64,000 nt of DNA, from the NCBI RefSeq assembly GCF_900156745.1, contig NZ_LT707065.1, positions 1,178,001-1,242,000 on the forward strand, written 5' to 3'. Of this stretch, positions 9,878-18,153 are shown in pieces. The notes below the pieces were generated by a model. The model was not told the origin of the DNA, did no database searches, and saw nothing but the letters and a program-made list of their open reading frames with translations. Both the position numbers and the translations under genes were made by a program. Origin of the DNA: Achromobacter sp. MFA1 R4 (GTDB lineage Bacteria > Pseudomonadota > Gammaproteobacteria > Burkholderiales > Burkholderiaceae_B). Positions within the stretch are counted from its first letter, which is position 1. Every line of letters starts with the position of its first letter.

Positions 9878-10576
9878 TCAGCCCGGGATGGTCAGTCCCT
9901 TGGCGACCGCCGGGCGCGCGACAAACGCCTCCAGCACGCGCTCGACGTTTTTGAATTGCGGAAAGCCGACCAGCTCGCCGGCGTCGTAGAAGCCCACCAG
10001 GTTGCGCACCCAGGGGAAGATCGCGATGTCGGCGATGGTGTACTGGTCGCCCATCACCCAGTCGCGCCCTTGCAGGCGCTGGTCCAGCACCGCCAACAGG
10101 CGCTTGGACTCTTCCACGTAGCGATCGCGCGGGCGCTTGTCCTCGTACTCTTTGCCCGCGAAGCGGTGGAAGAACCCCAGTTGGCCGAACATCGGACCGA
10201 TGCCGCCCATCTGGAACATCACCCATTGCAGCGTCTCGAAGCGCCCCGCCGTGTCGGCCGGGATGAACTGGCCGGCCTTGCTGGCCAGATACACCAGGAT
10301 CGCGCCGGACTCGAACAGGCCCAGCGGCTTGCCGTCCGGCCCGTTCGGGTCGAGGATGGCCGGAATCTTGTTGTTCGGGCTGAGCGACAGGAATTCCGGC
10401 GAGAACTGATCCCTGGATTCGAATCCGACCCGGTGCGGCTCATAGGGCAGTCCGGTTTCTTCCAGCATGATCGACGCCTTCACTCCGTTGGGCGTGGGCA
10501 GCGAATAAAGCTGGATGCGGTCGGGATGCCGGGCGGGCCACTTCTTGGTGATGGCGAAGGCGTCTAGGGAGGACAT
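9878..10576 (-). CDS. Nu-class glutathione transferase (YfcG/YghU-like)
   Basis: 232 aa. The thioredoxin-fold N-terminus has the Nu-class pattern LYSLPTPNGVKASIMLEE, in which the TPNG-K motif binds glutathione, followed by the SPNNKIPAI cis-Pro loop and ESGAILVYLA. The C-terminal half is the all-helical GST domain (DRYVEESKRLLAVLD, YTIADIAIFPWV). Members reduce disulfides or peroxides using glutathione. It lies 3 bp upstream of the LysR gene, but nothing ties it to tricarballylate use. Confidence 0.85.
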   Translation of the reverse strand: MSSLDAFAITKKWPARHPDRIQLYSLPTPNGVKASIMLEETGLPYEPHRVGFESRDQFSPEFLSLSPNNKIPAILDPNGPDGKPLGLFESGAILVYLASKAGQFIPADTAGRFETLQWVMFQMGGIGPMFGQLGFFHRFAGKEYEDKRPRDRYVEESKRLLAVLDQRLQGRDWVMGDQYTIADIAIFPWVRNLVGFYDAGELVGFPQFKNVERVLEAFVARPAVAKGLTIPG

Positions 10577-10618
10577 GCGGGGATTCTCCAGGGCAGGCGG
10601 GGTTGGGTGACGACAATC

Positions 10619-11050
10619 CTAGCGCAAAACCCGCTGCAACCCCCACCGCAGCGCGGTGACGGCCAGCGCGATGGGCAGCACCATGTGCAGTTGCGCGAGG
10701 AACAGCTCGCGCGTCGCCTCGCCGGGCGCCCAGGTGTTGCCGAAGACCTGCGGCGACGGCGGCGCCAGATACAGGGCGAGGAGCGCGGCGGCAAAGGTCG
10801 CCACGGCGCGCCCGGGCGGCGATTGCCGCAGCCTGGCCGAACGCTCGGCCAGCATCAGCGCCATCATGCCTGCCAGGCCCGCCAGGACGGCCTGTGCATA
10901 GAAGTCGCGGGGTTCGTACACGTAGGGCGCATCGGGGACCATCCAGCCGTAGGTGCCGGTGGACACCAGGGAAGTCAGGCAGGCGCCGAAAAGCGCGGCG
11001 GCGAAGGACAGCAGGACAAGGTCCAGGACACGCGAGAGGAGCTTGGGCAT
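10619..11050 (-). CDS. small four-helix membrane protein
   Basis: 143-aa hydrophobic protein with about four membrane helices (LVLLSFAAALFGACLTS, AVLAGLAGMMALMLA, AVATFAAALLALYLA, HMVLPIALAVTALRWGL). A much longer open frame runs upstream to 12643, but that part is antisense to the next gene; ATG 11050 is the first start matching a membrane protein. No family recognised. Confidence 0.55.
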   Translation of the reverse strand: MPKLLSRVLDLVLLSFAAALFGACLTSLVSTGTYGWMVPDAPYVYEPRDFYAQAVLAGLAGMMALMLAERSARLRQSPPGRAVATFAAALLALYLAPPSPQVFGNTWAPGEATRELFLAQLHMVLPIALAVTALRWGLQRVLR

Positions 11051-11290
11051 GCGGGATTTGGGCGAAGGCCACCGGGAGGGAAGTGGCGGGAGCATGCCAC
11101 AGCCTGGACGCAGCCGGGCCGGGCCTTCGGCCCCACACCGGGCGCGGCGCGGTCCGCGCGGATTCACCCGGATCCCATGGCTGATGCGACAATCCGCGTC
11201 GCACTGGCGCGCGGGGCCTGGAACCTGCGCGTCCCCAACCACCCCGCCCGTCGCGGCACTGTGCAGCGGCCCGGCATCATCGGCAGTTCC

Positions 11291-12745
11291 ATGAAGCATC
11301 CGCAGCATCGCCCCGGACCGGTTCCCGCACGACACGCCGCACGACACGCCGCGCCACCCGCGCCGCCACGCCCCCGAGGGCCCCGCACCTTGCCCGCGCT
11401 TTGGCTGGCCGCGGCGCTGGCGGGATTCCTGCCCGCCACGCAGGCCGCGCCCATCGCCGCCTCGGCCGATCCGCACACGCCGGACGCGGCCGAGCAAGCC
11501 CCGTCCACCGAGCACGTCCTGACGCTGATGCTGCCGACCCGCGATGGCGTAGCCCCGGCGCCCGACACGCCGTACCGCGTCTTCCTGACGGGCAAGGACG
11601 ACGCCATCCTCGACACGCCCCGCGCCGATGGCATCCTGCACGGCGTGACCGATGCCCAGGGCCGCACGGCGCGCATCCGCACCGCGTTGCCCCGTCGCGC
11701 CGGCGACTTCACCCTGCTGCGCCGCATCGGCGACGGGCCGTGGGGCCATTTCTTCCAGCTGCTGCGCAGCGGCGACGACGAGCCGCTGGCCGGCTGGCCC
11801 TACATCATGACCATGCGCGTGCGCTGGGGCGAACAGTGGGTGGACCTGGGCTACACCACCCGTCAGGGCGCAACGGCGTACTTCAGCCATGACGTGCCGG
11901 CCGGATCGATCTCGCTGTCCATCGAAGGACGGGTCACCGCCGACCGGTCGTGCTTTGACGAGCTCGACGCCATCAACCGCAAGTTTGCGCAAAACGACGC
12001 CGACGGCGCGCGCGAACGGATCGCCGAGATGCGTTGTAACGAGACCCCGACGCAGCGGCTGGACCTGGCCCGCCTGCTGCTGTTGGCCGGCCAGCCCGAC
12101 CTGGCCCGCCACTGGCTGATGCAGGCGCGGCAACGGCCGTTTCCCCAATGGCTCAAGCCCGTCAAGACGGATGTCCTGCGCGAACGCCTGGCCGTGCAAC
12201 AGCTGCTGGGCATGCCGGAACTGGTCCTGGCCGATTCGAACGCATTGCAGGCCCGGCAATCCCGCCGCGACGGCGCGCGCGCGCCGACGGGCGACGACCT
12301 GGCCAACAACACGGCCTATTACCTGGCGGACTTCCCGGACTACCTGGCGCAAGCCGAGGAACAGGCACGCCGCTCGCTGGACCGCTACGGCACGCGTCCT
12401 TACAACCAGGGCACGCTGGGCTGGATCCTGGCACTGCGCGGCCAGACCGAAGAAGGGCTGCGCCTGATGCGCGACGCCTACCGCGATCTGCCGCGCGATC
12501 AGGAAATGGTGGCTGACTACGGCCTGGCGCTTTGGCGCAGTGGCCAGCGCGAGTACGCCACGCGGCTGTGGGACGAGGCGCAGCGGCAGTGCGTCTGGGG
12601 CCTGCGCCTGCACAGCGCGCTGCGGGAAGCCGCCTATCCGCATCCGTATTTTCAGCCGTCGGGTTCCAGCGCGGTGCAGGCATACCGGGACCGCTGCGAC
12701 GGGCCGCGGATCAAGGCCAAGACCCGGTCAAGCGAACAGACTTGA
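11291..12745 (+). CDS. secreted protein with helical repeats, unknown function
   Basis: 484 aa from ATG 11291. A long Arg/Pro-rich N-region precedes a hydrophobic segment (LPALWLAAALAGFLPATQA, cut near residue 55), so export is likely. A beta-rich section (DAQGRTARIRTALP) recalls VgrG-tail or carboxypeptidase-regulatory folds. The C-terminal half (about residues 210-460) is helical with TPR-like pairs (LARLLLLAGQPDLARHWLMQ, RPYNQGTLGWILALRGQ). The open frame extends upstream to 10607 without leader character. No known family assigned. Confidence 0.6.
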   Translation: MKHPQHRPGPVPARHAARHAAPPAPPRPRGPRTLPALWLAAALAGFLPATQAAPIAASADPHTPDAAEQAPSTEHVLTLMLPTRDGVAPAPDTPYRVFLTGKDDAILDTPRADGILHGVTDAQGRTARIRTALPRRAGDFTLLRRIGDGPWGHFFQLLRSGDDEPLAGWPYIMTMRVRWGEQWVDLGYTTRQGATAYFSHDVPAGSISLSIEGRVTADRSCFDELDAINRKFAQNDADGARERIAEMRCNETPTQRLDLARLLLLAGQPDLARHWLMQARQRPFPQWLKPVKTDVLRERLAVQQLLGMPELVLADSNALQARQSRRDGARAPTGDDLANNTAYYLADFPDYLAQAEEQARRSLDRYGTRPYNQGTLGWILALRGQTEEGLRLMRDAYRDLPRDQEMVADYGLALWRSGQREYATRLWDEAQRQCVWGLRLHSALREAAYPHPYFQPSGSSAVQAYRDRCDGPRIKAKTRSSEQT

Positions 12746-12774
12746 AAAATGTCCGCTATCGGAACCAGGACATA

Positions 12775-13290
12775 TCAAGGTCGTGATGCGCGCCCCTTGT
12801 TCCTGTCTTGCGCAATGCGCGCCTGACGGCACTGCGCTGCGCATGCGGCCAAGCCACGGCGCGCGGTGCCATTCCCATACGAGCGTAATGCCGCGCCGCC
12901 GGCCGTAAACCATGCCGTCAAGGTAGGTTCATGGCGGCGGCGCTGCTCGGCGGTATGGTTTCGGGTCGCCTTGGCGAAGTTGTCACGCACGGCCTGCACC
13001 GGATGCGGCGCATCCACGCCGGGCGCGAAGGAACGATAGTGCAGCTTGCCGCCCGCCCACCAGAAGCGCCCCAAATCGGCGACAAGCGCCTGGTCGATGG
13101 CGTTGCGCAACGTGATTTCCACCGCGCCAATCAGAGGGAACAGAGCGCCGCAGACGTGCGCGTTCCAGAGGTACACGCCCATCAGTTCCACGTCGTTGGC
13201 CGGGTGGAATACGCTCTGGTAGCTGTTGATACGCTCGTTGCTGATGAGCGAGTCGATCAGCACGGGCCGATATTGCAAAGTCTGGGGCAT
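12775..13290 (-). pseudogene. Abi_2/AbiF-like abortive-infection protein, truncated
   Basis: Residues after MPQTLQYRPVLIDSLISNER match the Abi_2 pattern: YQSVFHPANDVELMGVYLW, then ALFPLIGAVEITLRNAIDQA with the family's RN dipeptide. Abi_2 proteins are usually near 300 aa; here recognisable sequence ends after about 120 residues and the tail (from about 12,920 down) is low-complexity Arg/Ala sequence unlike the family, so the 3' end is lost or scrambled. ATG 13290 is preferred over an upstream in-frame start at 13401 because family similarity starts there. Alternative: an intact short member with a divergent tail. Confidence 0.6.
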
Positions 13291-13334
13291 ACGGTCGAGG
13301 AACCTCCAGTGTGGCGGCCCGCCAGCGGTCGGGG

Positions 13335-13365
13335 TTGACGCTGGCGGGCGCAAGTGCGGTACCAT
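13335..13365 (+). promoter_or_regulatory. candidate sigma-70 promoter of small RNA
   Basis: TTGACG at 13335-13340, then TACCAT at 13360-13365 with a long 19-bp spacer. It points away from the Abi-like gene and toward the terminator at 13435-13463. A by-eye match only. Confidence 0.35.
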
Positions 13366-13371
13366 GGCGAC

Positions 13372-13463
13372 AAGGTTGGTGATGGCTTCCAATGGGCGCA
13401 AGCCTACGACCCATCATGTAAGACCTGATACCCACCCCGGCCTAGAGCCGGGGCTTTTGTTTT
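13372..13463 (+). ncRNA. candidate structured small RNA beside the Abi-like gene
   Basis: About 90 nt with no credible reading frame. GGCTT (13384-13388) can pair with AAGCC (13400-13404), while ATGGG (13392-13396) in that loop can pair with CCCAT (13410-13414), the layout of an H-type pseudoknot. A strong intrinsic terminator follows: CCCCGGC (13435-13441), a 5-nt loop, GCCGGGG (13447-13453), then CTTTTGTTTT. AbiF-type genes are known to carry an adjacent structured RNA; that this is one is inference. The 5' end is estimated from the promoter candidate. Confidence 0.45.
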
Positions 13464-13644
13464 CAAGGCCCGAATAGGCTCCCGCCAAGCCCGTTCCTCT
13501 CGGACCTGCTGGCCGGGCTGTCTGCCCGCCACGATGGTCTGGCGCCGGTTTTCCACCATGTCCGCCGATTTGCGTGCCTGGCCATACTCGGCAGCCTTCC
13601 TGCCTTAGTCCCGCGACATGCTGCACTGGATTCATCGGGCAATG
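13464..13644. other. intergenic stretch without recognised gene
   Basis: About 180 bp between the small-RNA terminator and the next terminator. Minus-strand reading gives short charged peptides but no start with a ribosome site and no family match. Confidence 0.4.
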
Positions 13645-13671
13645 AAAAAGCCGGCTGCTCGCGCAGCCGGC
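13645..13671 (-). terminator. rho-independent terminator of the lipoprotein gene
   Basis: On the minus strand GCCGGCTGC and GCAGCCGGC form a 9-bp stem around GCGA, followed by TTTTT. It lies about 35 bp after the stop of the 13,707-14,489 gene. Confidence 0.85.
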
Positions 13672-13706
13672 CTGGAAAGTGCGGGCGGCCTTCGCCGCCG
13701 GCGAAC

Positions 13707-14489
13707 TTACTTCTCGTCCTTCATCTTCACGTCGCTGGACGTGTCGGCCTTCAAGCCGCTGGTGTTGATCTTGCCGGGCGGCGGCGCGTCGATCTCATCC
13801 AGGTTGGCCGCAGCGGCCGGCGCCGCCACGTCGTCCAGGTTCACGGCGTCGGCCACGGGGGGCTTGGGCGGCGCGGCCTTCGGCGCCGCTTTCGGGCGCG
13901 GCCTGGCCGGCACGCGGGGCTTGGCGGCTTCAAGCGGACGCGTGTAGAGATTGCCGTCCTGGTAGACCAGCATGTAGGGTTTGCCGACGGCGGGCTTTAC
14001 GGTCTGGCGGGCGGTCCATTGGCCGTTGGCCACCTTGAAGGACAGCGGGCCTTCGCAACTGCGATATCCGGTCCCCCACTTCGAGGACTGTGTGCCCGAT
14101 ACCCGGTACACGTGATAGACGTGGCTGCAACCGGGTTGCGGCACGTCCAGGGTGATCAGCGTGGCGCCCGGCACCTCGGCGACGTTGGCCACCATCATCG
14201 TGTTGCCGGTGACGTCGAGTTCCATGACTTTCTTCTGACCATAGAGCTTGATGTCGTAGGAGTCGTTGTAGTAGCGGCGCAGCGCGGCGCGCTCGCCGTT
14301 GACCATGAACACCTGCTGTTCCTGGGCCAGGACTTCGCCGAAATCCAGCCCCATCTTGCCGGAGCCGGTGCTGACGCAGCCCGACAGCGCCGCCACGCCG
14401 AAAATCAGGACTATTGCACCGACCGAACGGCTAGTGCCGGGCTTGCTTGCCATCCTTGCCAAAACGCCACCAACGCTCGCCGCCATCAT
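13707..14489 (-). CDS. lipoprotein of unknown function with Lys/Ala/Pro-rich tail
   Basis: 260 aa from ATG 14489, or about 248 aa from the ATG at 14453, which gives a more usual lipoprotein leader. Lipobox ALSGC (Cys38, or Cys26 from the inner start). The folded part (residues 45-165) has cysteines at QPGCSHVYHVY and YRSCEGPL. The tail (about residues 180-260) is Pro/Ala/Lys-rich and ends in a charged KMKDEK. Divergent from the 14,617 gene across a palindromic operator, so the two are probably co-regulated. Confidence 0.65.
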   Translation of the reverse strand: MMAASVGGVLARMASKPGTSRSVGAIVLIFGVAALSGCVSTGSGKMGLDFGEVLAQEQQVFMVNGERAALRRYYNDSYDIKLYGQKKVMELDVTGNTMMVANVAEVPGATLITLDVPQPGCSHVYHVYRVSGTQSSKWGTGYRSCEGPLSFKVANGQWTARQTVKPAVGKPYMLVYQDGNLYTRPLEAAKPRVPARPRPKAAPKAAPPKPPVADAVNLDDVAAPAAAANLDEIDAPPPGKINTSGLKADTSSDVKMKDEK

Positions 14490-14538
14490 TCAATAACCTC
14501 TTGATTAAAAATAAGAATTTACTTGTAACCGGTGACTC

Positions 14539-14587
14539 TTACAGTCGTATCATTTATGTCTAAATGATACGCAATGTTATACTGTAA
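14539..14587. promoter_or_regulatory. nested palindromic operator between divergent envelope genes
   Basis: A perfect inverted repeat, CGTATCATTTA (14546-14556) and TAAATGATACG (14561-14571) around TGTC, lies inside an outer repeat TTACAGT (14539-14545)/ACTGTAA (14581-14587). The AT-rich gap also holds TATACT and TTATAC -10-like sequences. It most resembles a binding site for a dimeric repressor acting on both divergent genes. Confidence 0.6.
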
Positions 14588-14616
14588 ACCAAAGCGTACA
14601 GGGCGAGGCTTAAAGG

Positions 14617-16701
14617 ATGAAGAAGGTTTGCGTGGCCGCGGCAATTGCCGCCAGCGTCGGCAGTGCGCCGGCGCACGCCGAGGCGTATCGCCTGGCATAT
14701 TCCAAGGCGGAAAACATCGAGATTTTCATTGACCACGCCAATGGCGCGGCCTGGTGCGGTCCGCAACTGAACCTGCGCGCCGTCTACGGCGGCACGCCCG
14801 ACGCGGCAGCGCTGGGCCGGCTGCTGCCCAAGATCGGGGTGCTGCTCAACAAGCAATGCCCGCAGGCGTCCGACCTGCGCTGGACCAGCGTCAACAGTGC
14901 CGGCGCCCGCGTCGCCGAAGGCACCAGCGCCAAGGCCTCCGGCTGGACGATGCAGATGGCCGCAGCGCCGGCTGCGGTGGCCCCGGCTGCGGCTGCCCCG
15001 GCTGCCGCAGCACCGGCTGCCGCAGCACCGGCTGCCGCGGCAACTGCTACCGCATCGCCAACTGCCGCCGCACCAACTGCCGCAGCGCCGGCTGTTCCCA
15101 CGCCTGCCGTGGTCGCGACAGCCGCCACGCCTGCCGCCGAGCAAGCTGCGCCGCAAGCACCCATCCCGCCGGCCCCGGCCGCCCCTGCAACGCCGCCGGC
15201 TGCCGCAACGGCGCCGGCCCCGATCTTCGCCACGCCGGCCGCAGCGGCCGCGCCCGCAGCACCGGCGCCCGCGATTGCCGCTCCAGCCGCTTCCGCGATG
15301 ACTGCGGTCCCAGCCGCGCCGGCGCCCGCACCCGAGCCGTCGCCTGCACCCGTGCCGGCCGCAGCGGTCGCCGACGTCCAGCCTGCGGCGCCCGTTGCCG
15401 TTCCCCCGGCTCCGGCTCCAGCCCCTGCTTCGGCCCCGGCCCCTGCTCCGCAGCAAGCCGCGTTCGCGGTCAACGGTTGGGCGCCCCCGCAGGCCGCCGC
15501 CGCGATGGCCGGAACCCAGCAACTCAAGGTCATGCAGGACCAGAACGGCTGCAAGGTGATCTCGACCTTCCAACTGGGCGACGGCGCGCAGTACATCACG
15601 CTGAAGTCAGACGGCCTGGCTTGCGGCCCCGACGGCTACGCGACGGGCAAGGGCCGCTTGCGGCTGGAACGCTCGGACGGCGCCCGCATCGCGCATACGG
15701 ATGACGTCTGGCTGGTGTCGGGCATTCCCTTTGCGGCGCCCGTAAACGCGGCGCGCCTGGCCCACGTCGGCGAAAACGGCACGCTGTGGTTCCACATGGA
15801 CAGCGACCCGGTAAGCCGCTCGCACTATCTGCTGCGCGCTGAACGCGCGTCATACAACAACGCGCTGCAATCCTGGCGCTACAACCGGATCGATGTGGTC
15901 ACGGAAAGCGCGGACGCGTTCCGCAACGCCGCCGACATCCGAGTGGCCGTGGACGCCGCCTTGCGCGTGCTGGAGCGCACGTCGGTCCCCGACGCCGCCA
16001 ACGCGCAAATCGTGTTCTCGGACAGCTTCGAGGAAGGCGCCATCGGCGGGCAGACCGAGCATCTGCTCTACGCCATCAACGCCAACCGCGCCACCGACTG
16101 GCGCACCGGCAAGCCCAAGAGCGAATGGCGCTACAACCTGCAGTATGCGCAGAACTACCTGTTCAAGCGCGACGAGATCCTGGCCCGCAAAAAGCGCGAA
16201 GCCCAGATGCGCCTGGCCAATAAGGAACGCGACAACCTGCGCCAGTACCAGAACCTGGTCGAGCAGGCCAAGAACGATCCCCAGGGCATCCTGGGCCGCA
16301 TGGTGCGCGACGTGCGCTACCAGCCGCTGACCGGCGCCGGCTACGGCGGCCTGATGGCCGGCCGCAAGGCCACGGTACGCATGGTGGTCCACGTGGACGA
16401 CCACGAAGACAACGACGCCGTCGCCGACTGGCCGTACGAAATGCGCCTGCCCGGCCAGAAGTCGCTGAAGGAAGGCTGGTACCTGGTCCCCGGCGACATC
16501 ACGCTGGACCCGAAGCGCGTCGATGGCCGCGGCCTGCCCCTGACCCTGCTGACGCTGGGCCAGGGCGCGCCCCACGCGTGCAAGAAAGAAGGCTGCGCCG
16601 ACCTGAACGATCCGCTGGTGGGCGCGCGCATGATGCTCGGCCTGCCCGACTGGACGCCAGAACAGGCCCAGGCCGTGATCGACCAAGCCACCCAACCCTG
16701 A
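14617..16701 (+). CDS. exported Ala/Pro-rich protein, unknown function
   Basis: 694 aa. Sec signal peptide MKKVCVAAAIAASVGSAPAHA, then a small N-domain with a Cys pair (AAWCGPQ, NKQCPQ), then a 165-residue Ala/Pro linker (residues 115-279), then a large C-domain with Cys pairs (QNGCKVIS/LACGPDG, HACKKEGCAD). Residues about 520-550 (RDEILARKKREAQMRLANKE) look like a charged helix or coiled coil. The start has GAGG 8 bp upstream. The gene downstream begins after 19 bp, so they form an operon. The linker suggests spanning the periplasm or cell wall; no family recognised. Confidence 0.65.
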   Translation: MKKVCVAAAIAASVGSAPAHAEAYRLAYSKAENIEIFIDHANGAAWCGPQLNLRAVYGGTPDAAALGRLLPKIGVLLNKQCPQASDLRWTSVNSAGARVAEGTSAKASGWTMQMAAAPAAVAPAAAAPAAAAPAAAAPAAAATATASPTAAAPTAAAPAVPTPAVVATAATPAAEQAAPQAPIPPAPAAPATPPAAATAPAPIFATPAAAAAPAAPAPAIAAPAASAMTAVPAAPAPAPEPSPAPVPAAAVADVQPAAPVAVPPAPAPAPASAPAPAPQQAAFAVNGWAPPQAAAAMAGTQQLKVMQDQNGCKVISTFQLGDGAQYITLKSDGLACGPDGYATGKGRLRLERSDGARIAHTDDVWLVSGIPFAAPVNAARLAHVGENGTLWFHMDSDPVSRSHYLLRAERASYNNALQSWRYNRIDVVTESADAFRNAADIRVAVDAALRVLERTSVPDAANAQIVFSDSFEEGAIGGQTEHLLYAINANRATDWRTGKPKSEWRYNLQYAQNYLFKRDEILARKKREAQMRLANKERDNLRQYQNLVEQAKNDPQGILGRMVRDVRYQPLTGAGYGGLMAGRKATVRMVVHVDDHEDNDAVADWPYEMRLPGQKSLKEGWYLVPGDITLDPKRVDGRGLPLTLLTLGQGAPHACKKEGCADLNDPLVGARMMLGLPDWTPEQAQAVIDQATQP
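14959..15453 (+). repeat. Ala/Pro low-complexity coding repeat
   Basis: Encodes residues 115-279 of the preceding protein. The first part (about 14,980-15,050) is tandem 15-bp units coding PAAAA; later units are degenerate. In-frame unit gain or loss would change linker length without breaking the gene. Confidence 0.8.
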
Positions 16702-16720
16702 TAGCCGGACGAGCAACGCA

Positions 16721-17698
16721 ATGATCAAACAAAAGAAATCCCTGATCGCGGGCGGCGTCGTGGCGGCGCTCGCCTGCGCCTGGTGGGGGCTGGGCGTCTA
16801 TGCGTCCGGCAAGGCCGAAGATGAACTGCTGGCGCTGCTGGACAAGACCGGCCAGCGCGACATGGTGCATTGGAAGAGCATTTCGGCGTCGCCGTTCGGC
16901 TCCGCCAAGTTGAAGGAAGTCACGATCGGCTCGGCGGCGTCGCCCATCGCCCGCATCGAGACCGTCAAGATAAGCGGCCTGCGCAACTCGTACGACCGCC
17001 AGAGCGGCGACGTGACGATCGAAGGCGCCGCGCTGCCCAACGGCAACAGCGTGCTTAGCCAGACGGACCTTATCCGCCAGGCGGGCAAATCCGACCTGCC
17101 CCCCGCCAACCTGCGCGTGCGCTGGGACTACCAGCGGGACGACGACAACGCGTCGATCCACCTCAACCTCGAGCAACCCGACGCGCTGGACGCCGAGCTG
17201 ATGCTGGGCCTGGAGCGCGTCAACGGTGCCGCCGCCCTGGCCGAGGACGGCGCGGCGCTTGGCGCGTTGGGCATGATGGGCATCATGGGCCTGGGCCGGA
17301 TCGACCGCGCTTTGGCGCCCCTGGCGCAAGTCCGCATCACGGAGGGCAGCCTGTCGCTCAAGGACGACGGCTACGTCAAGCGCAGCATCGAACTCTACAA
17401 GCGGTACAACATCGCCGCCGTCCCGGGCGAAGGCAACCCGGACAAGCAGCGCGCCAAGCTGTTCGACAAGTTCATCGACGACGCCCGCAAGCAGTGCATC
17501 CAGCGCCAGGCGATGGCGGGCTTCGAGGACAACGACGACGCCTGCTCGGCGGCGGCCAATTTCGCCAGCGGCGAAGACCGCGAGATCCATCTGACCTTGA
17601 ATCCGCGCAACGGCGTGTCCGTGGCTGAAATGCTGTCGGGCGGCGGCCGGGACTACAGCAAGGTCCTGGCGCTGTTCTCGCCCACGCTGAAGAACTGA
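16721..17698 (+). CDS. membrane-anchored periplasmic protein, unknown function
   Basis: 325 aa with one N-terminal helix (SLIAGGVVAALACAWWGLGVYA) and the rest outside the membrane. The central part looks beta-rich (VTIGSAASPIARIETVKISG), recalling AsmA/YdgA-type envelope proteins, but no match is certain. Two cysteines (RKQCIQRQ, DDACSAA) may pair. It lies 19 bp after the Ala/Pro-rich gene and is followed by a strong terminator, so the two form a bicistronic unit. Confidence 0.6.
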   Translation: MIKQKKSLIAGGVVAALACAWWGLGVYASGKAEDELLALLDKTGQRDMVHWKSISASPFGSAKLKEVTIGSAASPIARIETVKISGLRNSYDRQSGDVTIEGAALPNGNSVLSQTDLIRQAGKSDLPPANLRVRWDYQRDDDNASIHLNLEQPDALDAELMLGLERVNGAAALAEDGAALGALGMMGIMGLGRIDRALAPLAQVRITEGSLSLKDDGYVKRSIELYKRYNIAAVPGEGNPDKQRAKLFDKFIDDARKQCIQRQAMAGFEDNDDACSAAANFASGEDREIHLTLNPRNGVSVAEMLSGGGRDYSKVLALFSPTLKN

Positions 17699-17718
17699 GC
17701 GCCACGCGCCGGAACCCG

Positions 17719-17760
17719 CCGGGCGGCATCCTGCATGGGATGCCGCCCGGTTTGCTTTTG
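17719..17760 (+). terminator. rho-independent terminator
   Basis: A 13-bp perfect stem (17719-17731 with 17738-17750), loop TGCATG, then TTTGCTTTTG. It closes the 14,617-17,698 operon. Confidence 0.85.
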
Positions 17761-17859
17761 CGCGCCCCCCCCCAGGGCGCGCTGCCCTGCATGCGCCGCC
17801 CTATAATCGCTTCATTCGCTGCAAGCGCGCCTGCTGAGGGGCAGACGCAGGAGACCCAC

Positions 17860-18024
17860 ATGAAAGCCCCGCTGAATCACCTGATTTCCCTCCTTGCCGT
17901 TGCCCTGCTGCTGGCCGGATGCACCTCCGGCCCGGGCGGACCGCCCCATCCCGGCGCGGTCAATCCCTACAGCAGCGGCGGATTCCGCGACGCCGGCCCC
18001 AATTACCCGGACACCGGAAGGTAA
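17860..18024 (+). CDS. small lipoprotein
   Basis: 54 aa with lipobox LLLAGC (Cys21), so the mature peptide is only about 34 residues and rich in Gly, Pro and Asn (GPGGPPHPGAVNPYSSGG). Ribosome site AGGAG 8 bp before the ATG. Function unknown; short Gly/Pro lipoproteins like this are common in the Alcaligenaceae. Confidence 0.65.
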   Translation: MKAPLNHLISLLAVALLLAGCTSGPGGPPHPGAVNPYSSGGFRDAGPNYPDTGR

Positions 18025-18153
18025 GCGCGGCCCCCTCCCCGCGCCCCCCGGGCGCAGCCCGAACCGCATAACAGCTTTGCGCCCCCGGGCTCCTCCTCTG
18101 GAGCCCGGCGAATCCTAGACTGCCTTCACATCACCGCAGTCAAGGAGAAGGCT

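Noticed and set aside
10619..12643. 674-codon minus-strand frame
   Set aside because: Only its last 143 codons resemble a membrane protein; the rest is antisense to the 11,291 gene.
14560..15573. 337-codon minus-strand frame rich in Arg, Gly and Cys
   Set aside because: Reverse complement of the Ala/Pro repeat; repetitive composition explains the lack of stops.
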